Assembly: GCF_003996985.1 (NCBI RefSeq)
Contig: NZ_RJJX01000007.1
Coordinates: 92,670 to 156,669, forward strand
Source of the DNA: Ancylomarina longa
GTDB lineage: Bacteria; Bacteroidota; Bacteroidia; Bacteroidales; Marinifilaceae
Direction of reading: 5' to 3'
Length of the DNA stretch: 64,000 nucleotides
The position numbers and the translations under genes were made by a program. Under the pieces are notes generated by a model. That model saw only the letters and a list, made by a program, of their open reading frames with translations. It was not told where the DNA came from and searched no databases. Below, piece after piece: positions 1 through 8,558 of this stretch. Numbering within the stretch: position 1 is the stretch's first letter; the number at the start of each line of letters is the position of its first letter.

Positions 1-250
1 GGCCATGAGCAGCTTCTTGCCAATCAATATCAATATAGTTGTAAGCCAATACAGAACAACCTACAGGAGAAACTCCAATCGTTTCATTCTGAATATCCAT
101 CTCATCGATAACTTCAGCAATTACTTTATGGATTACCCCATGAGTACATCCAGGACAGTAGTGCATTTCATTATCCAGAAGAAGATTGGTTTTTTTGTAA
201 ACCAAATTATCTTCATTAATTATTTTGTTGATTTCAGTCGTTGCTGTCAT
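1..250 (-). CDS. korB: 2-oxoacid:ferredoxin oxidoreductase beta subunit (partial)
   Basis: N-terminal 83 residues of the thiamine-pyrophosphate subunit of a 2-oxoacid:ferredoxin oxidoreductase; the rest lies beyond the window start. The reverse strand from the ATG at 250 reads MTATTEINKIINEDNLVY and then contains HYCPGCTHGVIHKV and a GCSVLAYNYID segment; the CPGC cysteine motif and the following glycine-rich stretch are typical of the beta subunit of this family. It starts 3 bases after the alpha-subunit stop, so it is the third gene of the operon ferredoxin-alpha-beta. The substrate (2-oxoglutarate or a branched-chain 2-oxoacid) cannot be decided from this fragment. Confidence 0.9.
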   Translation of the reverse strand, partial: MTATTEINKIINEDNLVYKKTNLLLDNEMHYCPGCTHGVIHKVIAEVIDEMDIQNETIGVSPVGCSVLAYNYIDIDWQEAAHG

Positions 251-253
251 AAC

Positions 254-1339
254 TTATTTTCCTATAATTTTTTGTTCTAATGCTTCCAAAACCTCTTCAG
301 GAGTTGGGATAATTCCTCCATATCGTCCAAAATGTTCAACAGGAACTTTACCATTAACAGCGAGTCGAACATCTTCAACCATCTGACCAGCACTCATCTC
401 AACAGAGAGAATCCCTTTCACTTGGCCTAACATTTCTTGAATTGCCTTAGTAGGATATGGGAATAAAGTAATTGGACGTATCAAACCTATTTTAATTCCT
501 TTTTCACGTCCAAGTTCCACTGCTTTTTGAGATATACGTGCACTTGAACCATATGCAATAAATAAGTATTCCGCATCATCGCAGTTAATTTTCTCAAAAC
601 GAACTTCATTTTCTTCCATTGCACGATATTTCGCTTGCAATTTATGGTTGAATTGTTCTTGTCTTGCAGAATCTAGATCAAGTGAGGTAGAAATATTTCT
701 TTCTCGATCTGATTTTTTTCCTGTAGTAGCCCAAGAACCAGAAATTTCTTGAATTTCTTCGTCAGTCCATCTAGGTTTATAATCAGAAAGTTCAACTTTT
801 TCCATCATTTGTCCAATAGCACCATCAGACAATATCAAGGCTGGATTTCTATATTTAAATGCAAGTTCAAAACCTAAACCCACAAAATCATTCATTTCCT
901 GCACAGATGCAGGAGCCAGTACGATTAATTTATAGTCGCCATGACCACCACCTTTTACAGATTGAAAATAGTCTGATTGAGCAGGTTGAATAGTACCTAA
1001 ACCCGGACCGGCTCTAACAACGTTAACAACTAAAGCAGGTAATTCCGCTCCAGCCAAATATGTAATTCCTTCTTGCTTCAAGCTTATTCCAGGGCTTGAA
1101 GAGGAAGTCATAATTTTTTTACCACATGAGGCACCACCATATACCATATTTATAGCAGCAACTTCACTTTCTGCCTGGAGAACTACCATACCGGTTTGTT
1201 CCCAAGGTTGACGAGCCATAAGGGTCTCCATAACTTCAGACTGAGGTGTAATTGGATATCCAAAGTATCCATCGCATCCACAACGAATAGCTGCTTCTGC
1301 AATTACCTCATTACCTTTCATTAAACGAACATCTCCCAT
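254..1339 (-). CDS. korA: 2-oxoacid:ferredoxin oxidoreductase alpha subunit (KorA/VorB type)
   Basis: 361-residue alpha subunit that, with the beta subunit, decarboxylates a 2-oxoacid to acyl-CoA and reduces ferredoxin. The N-terminus MKGNEVIAEAAIRCGCDGYFGYPITPQSEV is the pyrimidine-binding domain signature (GYPITPQSE), followed by SSPGISLKQEG and the AGPGLGTIQPAQSDYFQ stretch of the transketolase-like core; the C-terminal third is the domain II region ending with the conserved GRYGGIIPTPEEV-type tail. It lies between the 75-residue ferredoxin (50-base gap) and the beta subunit (3-base gap). In Bacteroidota this gene is usually named vorB (3-methyl-2-oxobutanoate dehydrogenase subunit), but 2-oxoglutarate is equally possible. 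Reduced ferredoxin made here could feed the bifurcating hydrogenase encoded at 20.3-24.5 kb (inference). Confidence 0.93.
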   Translation of the reverse strand: MGDVRLMKGNEVIAEAAIRCGCDGYFGYPITPQSEVMETLMARQPWEQTGMVVLQAESEVAAINMVYGGASCGKKIMTSSSSPGISLKQEGITYLAGAELPALVVNVVRAGPGLGTIQPAQSDYFQSVKGGGHGDYKLIVLAPASVQEMNDFVGLGFELAFKYRNPALILSDGAIGQMMEKVELSDYKPRWTDEEIQEISGSWATTGKKSDRERNISTSLDLDSARQEQFNHKLQAKYRAMEENEVRFEKINCDDAEYLFIAYGSSARISQKAVELGREKGIKIGLIRPITLFPYPTKAIQEMLGQVKGILSVEMSAGQMVEDVRLAVNGKVPVEHFGRYGGIIPTPEEVLEALEQKIIGK

Positions 1340-1389
1340 TACAAATATTTTAATAAATTTTTCAGATTTAGTACTTACTACCAGATATT

Positions 1390-1617
1390 CTAGCTTGCCT
1401 TAGTTCTATACACTGTAATTACAGTATCTGGACACACTAATCCACAGCTTGAACACCCAATACATGCATCAGGATTAGCCATGTAGGCATAATGATAGCC
1501 TTTTGCATTTACATCTCTTGCAAGTTCAATAACCCCGGTAGGACAAGCTACAACGCAAAGGCTACAGCCTTTACATTTTTCGGTTTCAACTACAATAGCA
1601 CCTTTAAATTTTGCCAT
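1390..1617 (-). CDS. 4Fe-4S ferredoxin subunit of 2-oxoacid oxidoreductase
   Basis: 75-residue dicluster ferredoxin, first gene of the 2-oxoacid:ferredoxin oxidoreductase operon. Two CxxCxxCxxxCP motifs are visible: CKGCSLCVVACP near residue 16 and CIGCSSCGLVCP near residue 52, each expected to hold one [4Fe-4S] cluster. It corresponds to the delta subunit (KorD/VorD) that passes electrons from the TPP site to free ferredoxin. The 189 bases upstream, back to the aminotransferase stop, hold the probable operon promoter; I see no clear consensus there. Confidence 0.92.
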   Translation of the reverse strand: MAKFKGAIVVETEKCKGCSLCVVACPTGVIELARDVNAKGYHYAYMANPDACIGCSSCGLVCPDTVITVYRTKAS

Positions 1618-1806
1618 AGCATTTATAATTAAAAATTAATTGTTATTCACACAATAAAGGTAACAATTCAAAAGCAATTTTCCTGTTTTTGCTTTCAATT
1701 TATCACACATCTAAAATAACTGAACACCAACTCTTTACAAAGTCAAAATTAAATTTACACTCAATCTAAATAGAACAATCCATTTAGGATTAAGTTCTTA
1801 GATAAT

Positions 1807-3135
1807 CTAATCATGATTTTGAAGTAATTGATGATGTTTTGCAAACTGTTTCAACCTGAATTCTAATTCAGGTAATTGATCTCGGGAAATTTGAGAAACA
1901 CAAGCTCTTAATCCTTCCTTTAAACTACCTGTCTCATTCAAACAGATTGCTGATATTCCATAGTATAGCAATTTCTTATTTAATTCAGAACCAGAAATAC
2001 CAGGATAAGAAACAGTAAAATAAAATCCATCTGCTAATGGTTTATTTACATCAGTATCATAAACCAAATCAAAGCCATTATCAAGAAACATTTGCTTCAT
2101 AATCTTAGCTCTTTCACCATATTCCTTCACATCTTTAATAAAATCGAAACTGCCTTCATTTACTGCTTTTAACATTGCATACAATGCATATTGAGCAGAA
2201 TGCGAAGTTCCTGAAGAAAGTGCGTAAATAATACGATAAATTATGGTGTACCCGAACTCCTCCGAACCAAATCGCTCTTTTAGATTTTCAAATCTCCTTT
2301 TGTACAATGCATCTGAAATGCAGAGTAAACCAATACGCTGACCAGCATAACTAAACACTTTAGAACTTGATATCATTAATACATAGTTCTTGGTATAATT
2401 TGCAACTGTTGGTTGATAGGGAGCAATTCCGGGTTTGCTCAAATCTGAACGGAAATCCATAGCAAAATAAGCCAAATCCTCAATAACAATTGTATCGTAT
2501 TGATTAGCTAATTCTCCAATAATCTGTAATTCATCTTCATTCAAACAAATCCATGCTGGGTTATTAGGATTAGAATATATGATTCCAGCAATATTATCCA
2601 CTGCTAAGAATTCATTCAATTTCTCTCTTAATTTCGATCCTCTGTAATTATAAACGTCAAAAGAAATATATTTTTGTCCCAAAACATCGAGCTGTGTTTT
2701 TTGAACGGGGAAACCAGGATCAATAAATAATATAGTATCCTTCTTTTTAGTACAGGCTGCAATTGCCATAAAAGCAGCATATCCACCTTGCATAGAACCG
2801 ACAGTTGGAACAACACCTTCTGACTTAAGATCTATATTCATGAAATTTTTAATGAACTTAGAAGCTTCATTTTTCAAAGGCTTTATTCCTTCCAACATAG
2901 GATAAGCCGAAGCAACACCATTTTCAAGTGCTTCTTTTTCTGCTTCAATTCCAACTCTTGCAGGTTTTAGTCCAGGAACCCCCATTTCCATTCTAATGAA
3001 TTTCTCACCACTTTCCTCTTCGATAAGATTAACTACTCGTACTACATCTCGAATGGTAGCATTAGCCATATCATCAATTTCACAATAGTTCAATTTCTGA
3101 TCTACTATTTTAGCATTTATTGGTGTACTTTCCAT
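1807..3135 (-). CDS. class I/II PLP-dependent aminotransferase
   Basis: 442-residue fold-type I aminotransferase. Recognisable elements are the substrate/cofactor segment YSNPNNPAW (around residue 190), the PLP-ring aspartate in VIEDLAYFAMD, and the Schiff-base lysine in SSSKVFSYAGQRIG, followed by the phosphate-binding arginine. The length is somewhat above the usual ~400, with an N-terminal extension of about 30 residues. It is monocistronic on the minus strand, between the oxidoreductase operon and flavodoxin. The amino donor is not evident; aromatic, branched-chain or alanine substrates would all fit with a role in amino-acid fermentation beside the 2-oxoacid oxidoreductase (inference). 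Confidence 0.88.
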   Translation of the reverse strand: MESTPINAKIVDQKLNYCEIDDMANATIRDVVRVVNLIEEESGEKFIRMEMGVPGLKPARVGIEAEKEALENGVASAYPMLEGIKPLKNEASKFIKNFMNIDLKSEGVVPTVGSMQGGYAAFMAIAACTKKKDTILFIDPGFPVQKTQLDVLGQKYISFDVYNYRGSKLREKLNEFLAVDNIAGIIYSNPNNPAWICLNEDELQIIGELANQYDTIVIEDLAYFAMDFRSDLSKPGIAPYQPTVANYTKNYVLMISSSKVFSYAGQRIGLLCISDALYKRRFENLKERFGSEEFGYTIIYRIIYALSSGTSHSAQYALYAMLKAVNEGSFDFIKDVKEYGERAKIMKQMFLDNGFDLVYDTDVNKPLADGFYFTVSYPGISGSELNKKLLYYGISAICLNETGSLKEGLRACVSQISRDQLPELEFRLKQFAKHHQLLQNHD

Positions 3136-3342
3136 TATAATTTCATTTGATTACAGCTTTTAACCAGAAAATAAAGATATCAAGTTTTAATTCTAATAGC
3201 ATCTTTTCCATCTGACTTACTAATTCTATGCAATTTTACGAAATTTGATAACAATTTGAAACAGTTATAGCTTATTTTGTTGCAATCTAAACAAAGTAAT
3301 CGTTTTAAAGATATCAAATCATTACACAGCAGGCGAAATCAC

Positions 3343-3376
3343 ACAAAAAAAAGGCTAACCTAAAACGGTCAGCCTT
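3343..3376 (-). terminator. rho-independent terminator after flavodoxin
   Basis: On the minus strand a 10-base stem with one internal mismatch (AAGGCTGACC pairing with GGTTAGCCTT, six-base loop) is followed by a run of T. It begins 20 bases after the flavodoxin stop codon. Confidence 0.85.
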
Positions 3377-3396
3377 AAAATATTTCAAAACTCATA

Positions 3397-3921
3397 TCAT
3401 TTTTCAAACTCTGGAAGTATAATCTCTAACCATTTGCTTACTCTTTTATCAGTAAGATCGGATTCAAAATCCTCATCTAATGGTAATCCAACAAATTCTC
3501 CATCATCAAAAGCACGAGATTCATTAAACTCATAACCATCACCGCTTACTTTTCCAATTAAATTACCGCCTGTTTGCTCTATAATCTGAGCTAAATCTCC
3601 CATAGAATCAACAAAGAAATCTGCGTAAGCTATATGATCTCCTAATCCAAATATCGCTATTTTTTTCCCTTTAAGATCCAGACCTTTTAGTTTCGGCAAG
3701 AAATTATCCCAATCATTACCTGAATTATCTGACGACCAGTTATGCTTACCAAGTGTAGACAATCCCAATATAATGCAGGAATAACTCGATAAAAGCTCAG
3801 CATCGGCATCTTTCACTTTATGCAATGTAAAAAGAGAACTATCAATTTTTGAAGCGATAACTTTAGCAACATTTTCCACATTCCCACCTTCAGGTCCATA
3901 AAACAATCCAATTTTACTCAT
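3397..3921 (-). CDS. fldA: long-chain flavodoxin
   Basis: 174-residue flavodoxin, a soluble FMN one-electron carrier that can replace ferredoxin under iron limitation. The N-terminal strand MSKIGLFYGPEGGNVENVA is the FMN phosphate-binding loop, though it has GPEGGNV where most members have a T/SxTGxT loop. Later ILGLSTLG, FGLGDHIAYADFF and the C-terminal GLPLDEDFE segment are typical flavodoxin elements; the length and the inserted loop around residues 120-145 mark the long-chain class. It has its own terminator. The natural partners are probably the 2-oxoacid oxidoreductase and other flavoenzymes (inference). Confidence 0.92.
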   Translation of the reverse strand: MSKIGLFYGPEGGNVENVAKVIASKIDSSLFTLHKVKDADAELLSSYSCIILGLSTLGKHNWSSDNSGNDWDNFLPKLKGLDLKGKKIAIFGLGDHIAYADFFVDSMGDLAQIIEQTGGNLIGKVSGDGYEFNESRAFDDGEFVGLPLDEDFESDLTDKRVSKWLEIILPEFEK

Positions 3922-4046
3922 AGCAAAGGATATTAATTATTAGTGAATTATTTAAGTTCTATTATTTTCAAAACTATTCAAACATTCGATCCTTTCAGAT
4001 TAACAAAGGACTCGACACAATGAAATTAGCTTCTACAAAGTTAAAA

Positions 4047-4739
4047 TTATTTAGAACTTTTCAAACTTGCGATAGCAAGTAAAACACCTAAAACAATACC
4101 TAATAATGCTGCAAATAGAACTTGAAAATCTGGAGGTAATAAAAACGTAATAGTGTGGGCAGGGATCCAGAAAATCGGAATCGTCTTCTTAAAAACAAAA
4201 TTCCATTGAACTCCCCAATCCAGTTTCTGAAAAATCTCCGAAAACTTAATAGGTTTTAAAAAACCAGCAAGAGTTCCGCCATTATCAATAATATGAATAT
4301 CGGTAATTTTATGCAAGGTCATCATTACTGGAGCATAAATTATATTCATACATGCACTGATGGAAAAAGCAACAAGTAGCTTATTTAATGAAAATGGATT
4401 TTTCATTACCATGGCAGCATTATGCAATCCCATATAGGACAAAAACATTGGCGTTCCTGTTGCGAAAATTACAAATGCCAGCTTTATGCTTAAACCTAAA
4501 AAACCCCATACTATAGCTCTTGGCATAATGCCAAATCCTTTCTGATAATAATTTCCCGTTCTGATTCGCAATCCAATCACCTCCCCAAGGGTAGCTAAAA
4601 TCGCAAATTTAATAAAGCTGGTTATCATACCATGAGCTTTATTAAAATCAATATAATAATCGAAAACTGATTGAGAAATAAAAAAAGGGAGAAACAATAC
4701 AATTACTCCCAATAAAAATAATAGATCCTTTTTTTTCAT
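4047..4739 (-). CDS. multi-pass membrane protein of unknown function
   Basis: 230-residue integral membrane protein. Hydrophobic segments occur at residues about 5-25 (LLFLLGVIVLFLPFFI), 38-55, 75-100, 120-140, 180-198 and 203-224, suggesting five or six helices. Near the C-terminus LDWGVQWNFVFKKTIPIFWIP followed by a long hydrophobic helix resembles the W-x2-P/Q-x-NF-x2-P signature of the Mpv17/PMP22 family, but I cannot confirm this. It lies alone on the minus strand between flavodoxin and the terminator of the acyl-CoA synthetase unit. No function is proposed. Confidence 0.7.
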   Translation of the reverse strand: MKKKDLLFLLGVIVLFLPFFISQSVFDYYIDFNKAHGMITSFIKFAILATLGEVIGLRIRTGNYYQKGFGIMPRAIVWGFLGLSIKLAFVIFATGTPMFLSYMGLHNAAMVMKNPFSLNKLLVAFSISACMNIIYAPVMMTLHKITDIHIIDNGGTLAGFLKPIKFSEIFQKLDWGVQWNFVFKKTIPIFWIPAHTITFLLPPDFQVLFAALLGIVLGVLLAIASLKSSK

Positions 4740-4791
4740 AAAATTACGTTTACATCATTCCAATATAACTGGAAGCAAATGATATTAGACA

Positions 4792-4819
4792 AATAGCATG
4801 AGCTGTTACTCATGCTATT
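4792..4819 (-). terminator. terminator of the acyl-CoA synthetase unit
   Basis: A perfect 11-bp inverted repeat (AATAGCATGAG / CTCATGCTATT) with a six-base loop lies just downstream of the 49-residue miniprotein on the minus strand. The 3' tail (TTGTCTAATATC) is only moderately T-rich. Confidence 0.7.
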
Positions 4820-4823
4820 ATTT

Positions 4824-4973
4824 CTATTTTTCTACTTGTTCTGTATAGTTTTGAAAACCTTTAAAAAATCCTTTCTTCACCTCTTTCCATTTTATAGCAA
4901 TTCCAATTAATAGAATTACCACAAAACTGATCATCAACTTCTCATTTAAACTCAGATCTTTTAATTTTCTCAT
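4824..4973 (-). CDS. 49-residue single-pass membrane miniprotein
   Basis: Short reading frame of 49 residues, starting with ATG 6 bases after the stop codon of the ADP-forming acyl-CoA synthetase and ending just before a strong hairpin. The protein starts MRKLKDLSLNEKLM, has one hydrophobic helix ISFVVILLIGIAI (residues about 15-27), and then a basic, aromatic tail (KWKEVKKGFFKGFQNY). The tight spacing and shared terminator suggest it is co-transcribed and perhaps translationally coupled with the synthetase. I do not recognise the family; a membrane tether or small regulatory subunit is only a guess. Confidence 0.6.
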   Translation of the reverse strand: MRKLKDLSLNEKLMISFVVILLIGIAIKWKEVKKGFFKGFQNYTEQVEK

Positions 4974-4979
4974 GACAAT

Positions 4980-7037
4980 TTATTTTTCAATTCGGATTCT
5001 AGCATCTACAGCAACCACAGCATCTTTATTTCCAAGTAATGGATTCAAATCCATTTCAAAGATCTCTGGTGCAACTTTCATAAGTGCCGCAACTCTAGTG
5101 ATAGCATCAGCAAATTTATCTTCATTTACTGGATCTTGCCCACGCACACCCTTAATTATTCCATAAGATTTTAAACTATGAATCATTTCTACAGCTTCTT
5201 CGTTAGCAATTGGAGCCAAAGCCGCTTGCACATCTTTCAAAACTTCTATAAAAATCCCTCCCAGACCACACAATACCATATGGCCAAATTTATCTTCTCT
5301 TTTAGCACCTATAAACACCTCTGTACCACTATGCTGCGAACACATCAAAACTGCGTATGTATCCTTGATTTTCATTAAACGATCAAATTCTGAAATTACT
5401 GTTTCTTCATTCATCACATTTAATACAACTCCACCTACATCCGACTTATGAATTGGACCAACCACTTTCATAACTAACGGATAACCAATTTCTTTTGCAA
5501 GAACCTTAGCTGCTCCTAATGTATCAACGATACCTTCTTTTGATCTATCTATTCCTGCCGAATCTAAAAGCATATGAATCTTTTCAGGCGCCAAATAACC
5601 ATTTTCTGATTCATCGATTACTCTTCGGATGGTTTTCATATCCATTTCAGGCAAATCTATCTTTTCTGATTGAGGTTTAGGAGTATTATACACTTTAGAA
5701 AGTGCGTTTCCAAAAACCACTTCATCTGGAAAATTAATTCGCCCTTTTGCCAAAAAATGTTCTATTTCATCTTTCACATTCACCACAGAAGGTAAAATAG
5801 GATAGATTGGTTTCCTGCAAACTTTCATTTTTTCGTCAAGCAAATCATAAACATCGTAAACAGGGAATAATCCAGGACTTCCAAAGATTACTGCCATAGC
5901 ATCTATATCCTCGAAATCGTTCTCACATGCATCAATAATATCACCAAGTTGCTCTGCTGTTCCAGTAGCTAAAAAATCAATTGGATTCGCCACCGATGAG
6001 CCATCATATAATTTAGCCAATAAGGAATTTGCCTTTTCCCCATCGATATGAGGAACATCCAGACCATTATTTGAAAGTGCATCAGTAAGCATAACAGCAG
6101 GACCACCTGCATGTGTAATCACAGCAATATTTTTCCCTTTAAGTTCGGGATGCATAAACACAGAAGCGACTGTAGCCAACTCATCTCGTCCATAACATCT
6201 TACAATGCCAGCCTTTTTAAACAAAGCATCTACAGCAACATCAGAACTTGCCAGTGCACCGGTATGGGAAGATGCAGCGCGACTTCCAGCTTCTGACCCA
6301 CCAGATTTGACCGCAGCAATTTTACAGCCTTTACGTATTAAAGAAGCGGCATGTTTTAATAACATTTCCGGTTTATCAATATTTTCGATATACAAAAGCT
6401 TTACCTTGCTACTGGTTTTCGGATCGAAACTTTCATCTAAATATTTCAATATTTCCTCTACCCCCATTTGAGCAGAGTTGCCAACCGAATATACACTTGA
6501 AAATGATAGTCCTTTTGGCACTCCTGATTCCATAATAAAAACAGCAGTAGCCCCTGATCCTGAAATAAAATCACATCCTTTTGGATCCAAACTTGGAATT
6601 GGAGTGGTGAATACTCCATTATAATTTGAATTTAAAACACCTATACAATTTGGTCCTATTAAAGAACCTCCAACAGAATTAACAATATTAATAATTTCCT
6701 TTTCCAACTTGGCTCCTTCCTCATTTTCTTCGCTGAAACCAGCTGAAAGGATGATAAACGCTCGTGTATTTTTTTCCTCTGCCAATAATTGAATAGTAGA
6801 AGGACAATATTTGGCCGCAATAGCTAATATTGCCAAATCTACCTGAGGTAATTCTTTGGGATTCTTAAAAGATGCTATTCCTTGCACCTGATCCATTTTA
6901 GGATTAGCTACATATAATTTACCTTTAAAATCTCCATCAATAAGATTTTTTAGAACTTTACCTCCTGGTTTTTGAACGTCGTCGGAACCTCCAACTACAA
7001 CGATACTCTTTGGATTTAGTAACTGGGTGTTTATCAT
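4980..7037 (-). CDS. ADP-forming acyl-CoA (acetate-CoA) synthetase, fused alpha-beta
   Basis: NDP-forming acyl-CoA synthetase that converts acyl-CoA, ADP and Pi into acid, CoA and ATP, giving substrate-level phosphorylation at the end of fermentation. Domains in order: CoA-binding Rossmann domain (PKSIVVVGGSDDVQKPGG at the N-terminus), succinyl-CoA-ligase-like domains containing GPNCIGVLN and the SSHTGALA loop with the phosphorylated histidine, and a C-terminal ATP-grasp domain (LGYPLVMKVVGPIHKSDVGGV). The frame can be extended to a TTG at 7070, but the ATG at 7037 (MINTQLLNPKSIVVVGG) fits the family start, giving 685 residues. It acts on acyl-CoA made by the neighbouring 2-oxoacid oxidoreductase (inference) and is followed by a membrane miniprotein. 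Confidence 0.9.
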   Translation of the reverse strand: MINTQLLNPKSIVVVGGSDDVQKPGGKVLKNLIDGDFKGKLYVANPKMDQVQGIASFKNPKELPQVDLAILAIAAKYCPSTIQLLAEEKNTRAFIILSAGFSEENEEGAKLEKEIINIVNSVGGSLIGPNCIGVLNSNYNGVFTTPIPSLDPKGCDFISGSGATAVFIMESGVPKGLSFSSVYSVGNSAQMGVEEILKYLDESFDPKTSSKVKLLYIENIDKPEMLLKHAASLIRKGCKIAAVKSGGSEAGSRAASSHTGALASSDVAVDALFKKAGIVRCYGRDELATVASVFMHPELKGKNIAVITHAGGPAVMLTDALSNNGLDVPHIDGEKANSLLAKLYDGSSVANPIDFLATGTAEQLGDIIDACENDFEDIDAMAVIFGSPGLFPVYDVYDLLDEKMKVCRKPIYPILPSVVNVKDEIEHFLAKGRINFPDEVVFGNALSKVYNTPKPQSEKIDLPEMDMKTIRRVIDESENGYLAPEKIHMLLDSAGIDRSKEGIVDTLGAAKVLAKEIGYPLVMKVVGPIHKSDVGGVVLNVMNEETVISEFDRLMKIKDTYAVLMCSQHSGTEVFIGAKREDKFGHMVLCGLGGIFIEVLKDVQAALAPIANEEAVEMIHSLKSYGIIKGVRGQDPVNEDKFADAITRVAALMKVAPEIFEMDLNPLLGNKDAVVAVDARIRIEK

Positions 7038-7301
7038 GTTTGTTGTTTTAATTTTGCTATTTTCCGACAAATATAGTAATAATCTAAACTCACCAATTCC
7101 ATTTTTAAATCAAACTGTAAGTAAAATTAATTTTATCACCTATAATTGGCAATTTAGATTTTTTCTAAGCAAATTTCATTTCAATCGATTGCAAACAATT
7201 AATTTCAGATTTTAAAGTGCAATTATCCAATTTAGATTTACTCAAGACAAAAGCTAAATTTTTATCAGTAATTTTAAGCCGAATTAAAGCGACTATTCAA
7301 A

Positions 7302-8390
7302 ATGACTAAAAGTATTGGACAAATACTAAAACAGGAACATTTTACCCAAAAGGACATTGTTCAATTGTTAAAATCATCGAAAGAGGATGAAAAGATTTTA
7401 TTCACAAAATCATCCGAAATAAAACTAAAATATATTGGCAAATATGTTTATTTCAGAGGCTTAATAGAATTCTCGAACCTCTGTAAGAAGGATTGTTTGT
7501 ATTGTGGAATTCGTGCTGGAAACCAAAATGTAAACCGTTACGACATAGCTAATGAACAAATTTTAAAAGCTGCAAAATTTGCTTACGACAATAAATATGG
7601 TTCTCTTGTTTTGCAATCAGGAGAGAGATCAGACAAAATTTTTGTAGATAGAATTTCGGAATTACTTAAAGAGATAAAATCCCTTAGTAATAATGAATTA
7701 GGTATTACTATCTCCCTAGGAGAACAATCAGAAGAGACCTATCAAAAATGGTTTGATTGTGGTGCCCATCGATATTTACTTAGAATTGAGTCAAGTAACA
7801 AAGAACTATACCAAAAGATACATCCTAATAACAAGGATCACTCTTTTGAGAAGAGAATGAGTTGTCTGAAGAATCTTCAGAAAATAGGCTACCAAACCGG
7901 AACAGGTGTGATGATAGGTCTGCCTTTTCAAACATACGAGGATTTAGCTAATGATCTTTTATTCATGAAGGAATTTGATATTGATATGGTAGGAATGGGT
8001 CCATTTATTGAACACAGCGAAACACCTTTATATCAATACAAGGATCAATTAATGAATTTGAATGATCGTTTCCGGCTAACATTACGAATGATTGCTGTGT
8101 TAAGAATCATGATGAAAGATATTAATATTGCATCCGCAACAGCATTACAGGCAATCGATCCTTTAGGAAGAGAAAAAGCACTTCGAATTGGCGCAAATAT
8201 AATAATGCCCAACATAACACCTACTGCAGAAAGAGCAAACTATCTTTTATATCAGAATAAACCCTGTATTGATGAAGGAGCTGATGATTGCACCAATTGT
8301 ATGGAGGCAAGAATCAATATGGCAGATGGCGAAATAGGTTATAGACAATGGGGAGATTCGCTACACTTTGGTAAACGACAACAAAAGTAA
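7302..8390 (+). CDS. hydE: [FeFe]-hydrogenase maturase HydE (radical SAM)
   Basis: 362-residue radical SAM protein of H-cluster assembly, thought to build the Fe(CO)2(CN) unit from the HydG product. The radical-SAM motif CKKDCLYC (C61, C65, C68) follows IEFSNL, and the C-terminal CIDEGADDCTNC matches the auxiliary cluster cysteines seen in HydE of Thermotoga. GVMIGLPFQTYEDL and GMGPFIEHSETPL are further HydE hallmarks that separate it from biotin synthase and PylB. Length is typical (about 350). It is divergent from the acyl-CoA synthetase; the 264-base gap should contain both promoters. hydG is at 12.8 kb; hydF is not in the window. Confidence 0.96.
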   Translation: MTKSIGQILKQEHFTQKDIVQLLKSSKEDEKILFTKSSEIKLKYIGKYVYFRGLIEFSNLCKKDCLYCGIRAGNQNVNRYDIANEQILKAAKFAYDNKYGSLVLQSGERSDKIFVDRISELLKEIKSLSNNELGITISLGEQSEETYQKWFDCGAHRYLLRIESSNKELYQKIHPNNKDHSFEKRMSCLKNLQKIGYQTGTGVMIGLPFQTYEDLANDLLFMKEFDIDMVGMGPFIEHSETPLYQYKDQLMNLNDRFRLTLRMIAVLRIMMKDINIASATALQAIDPLGREKALRIGANIIMPNITPTAERANYLLYQNKPCIDEGADDCTNCMEARINMADGEIGYRQWGDSLHFGKRQQK

Positions 8391-8558
8391 CTTTGATGCC
8401 CTTTATAAATCCGTCTATTCATAAAACAATGCTAACATAACACAAATTGACAAACTCCATTAACAAAGAGATTTAGCATCTACATTTACCTTTTAAATCC
8501 TCTAAAAAAATTGTACCTTAAAAACAATTTGTAAGGTGAATTTAGAAAAAAATGGTTT

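Noticed and set aside
254-7070. Several plus-strand frames opposite the metabolic genes
   Set aside because: They lie antisense to well-supported genes and show no family motifs.
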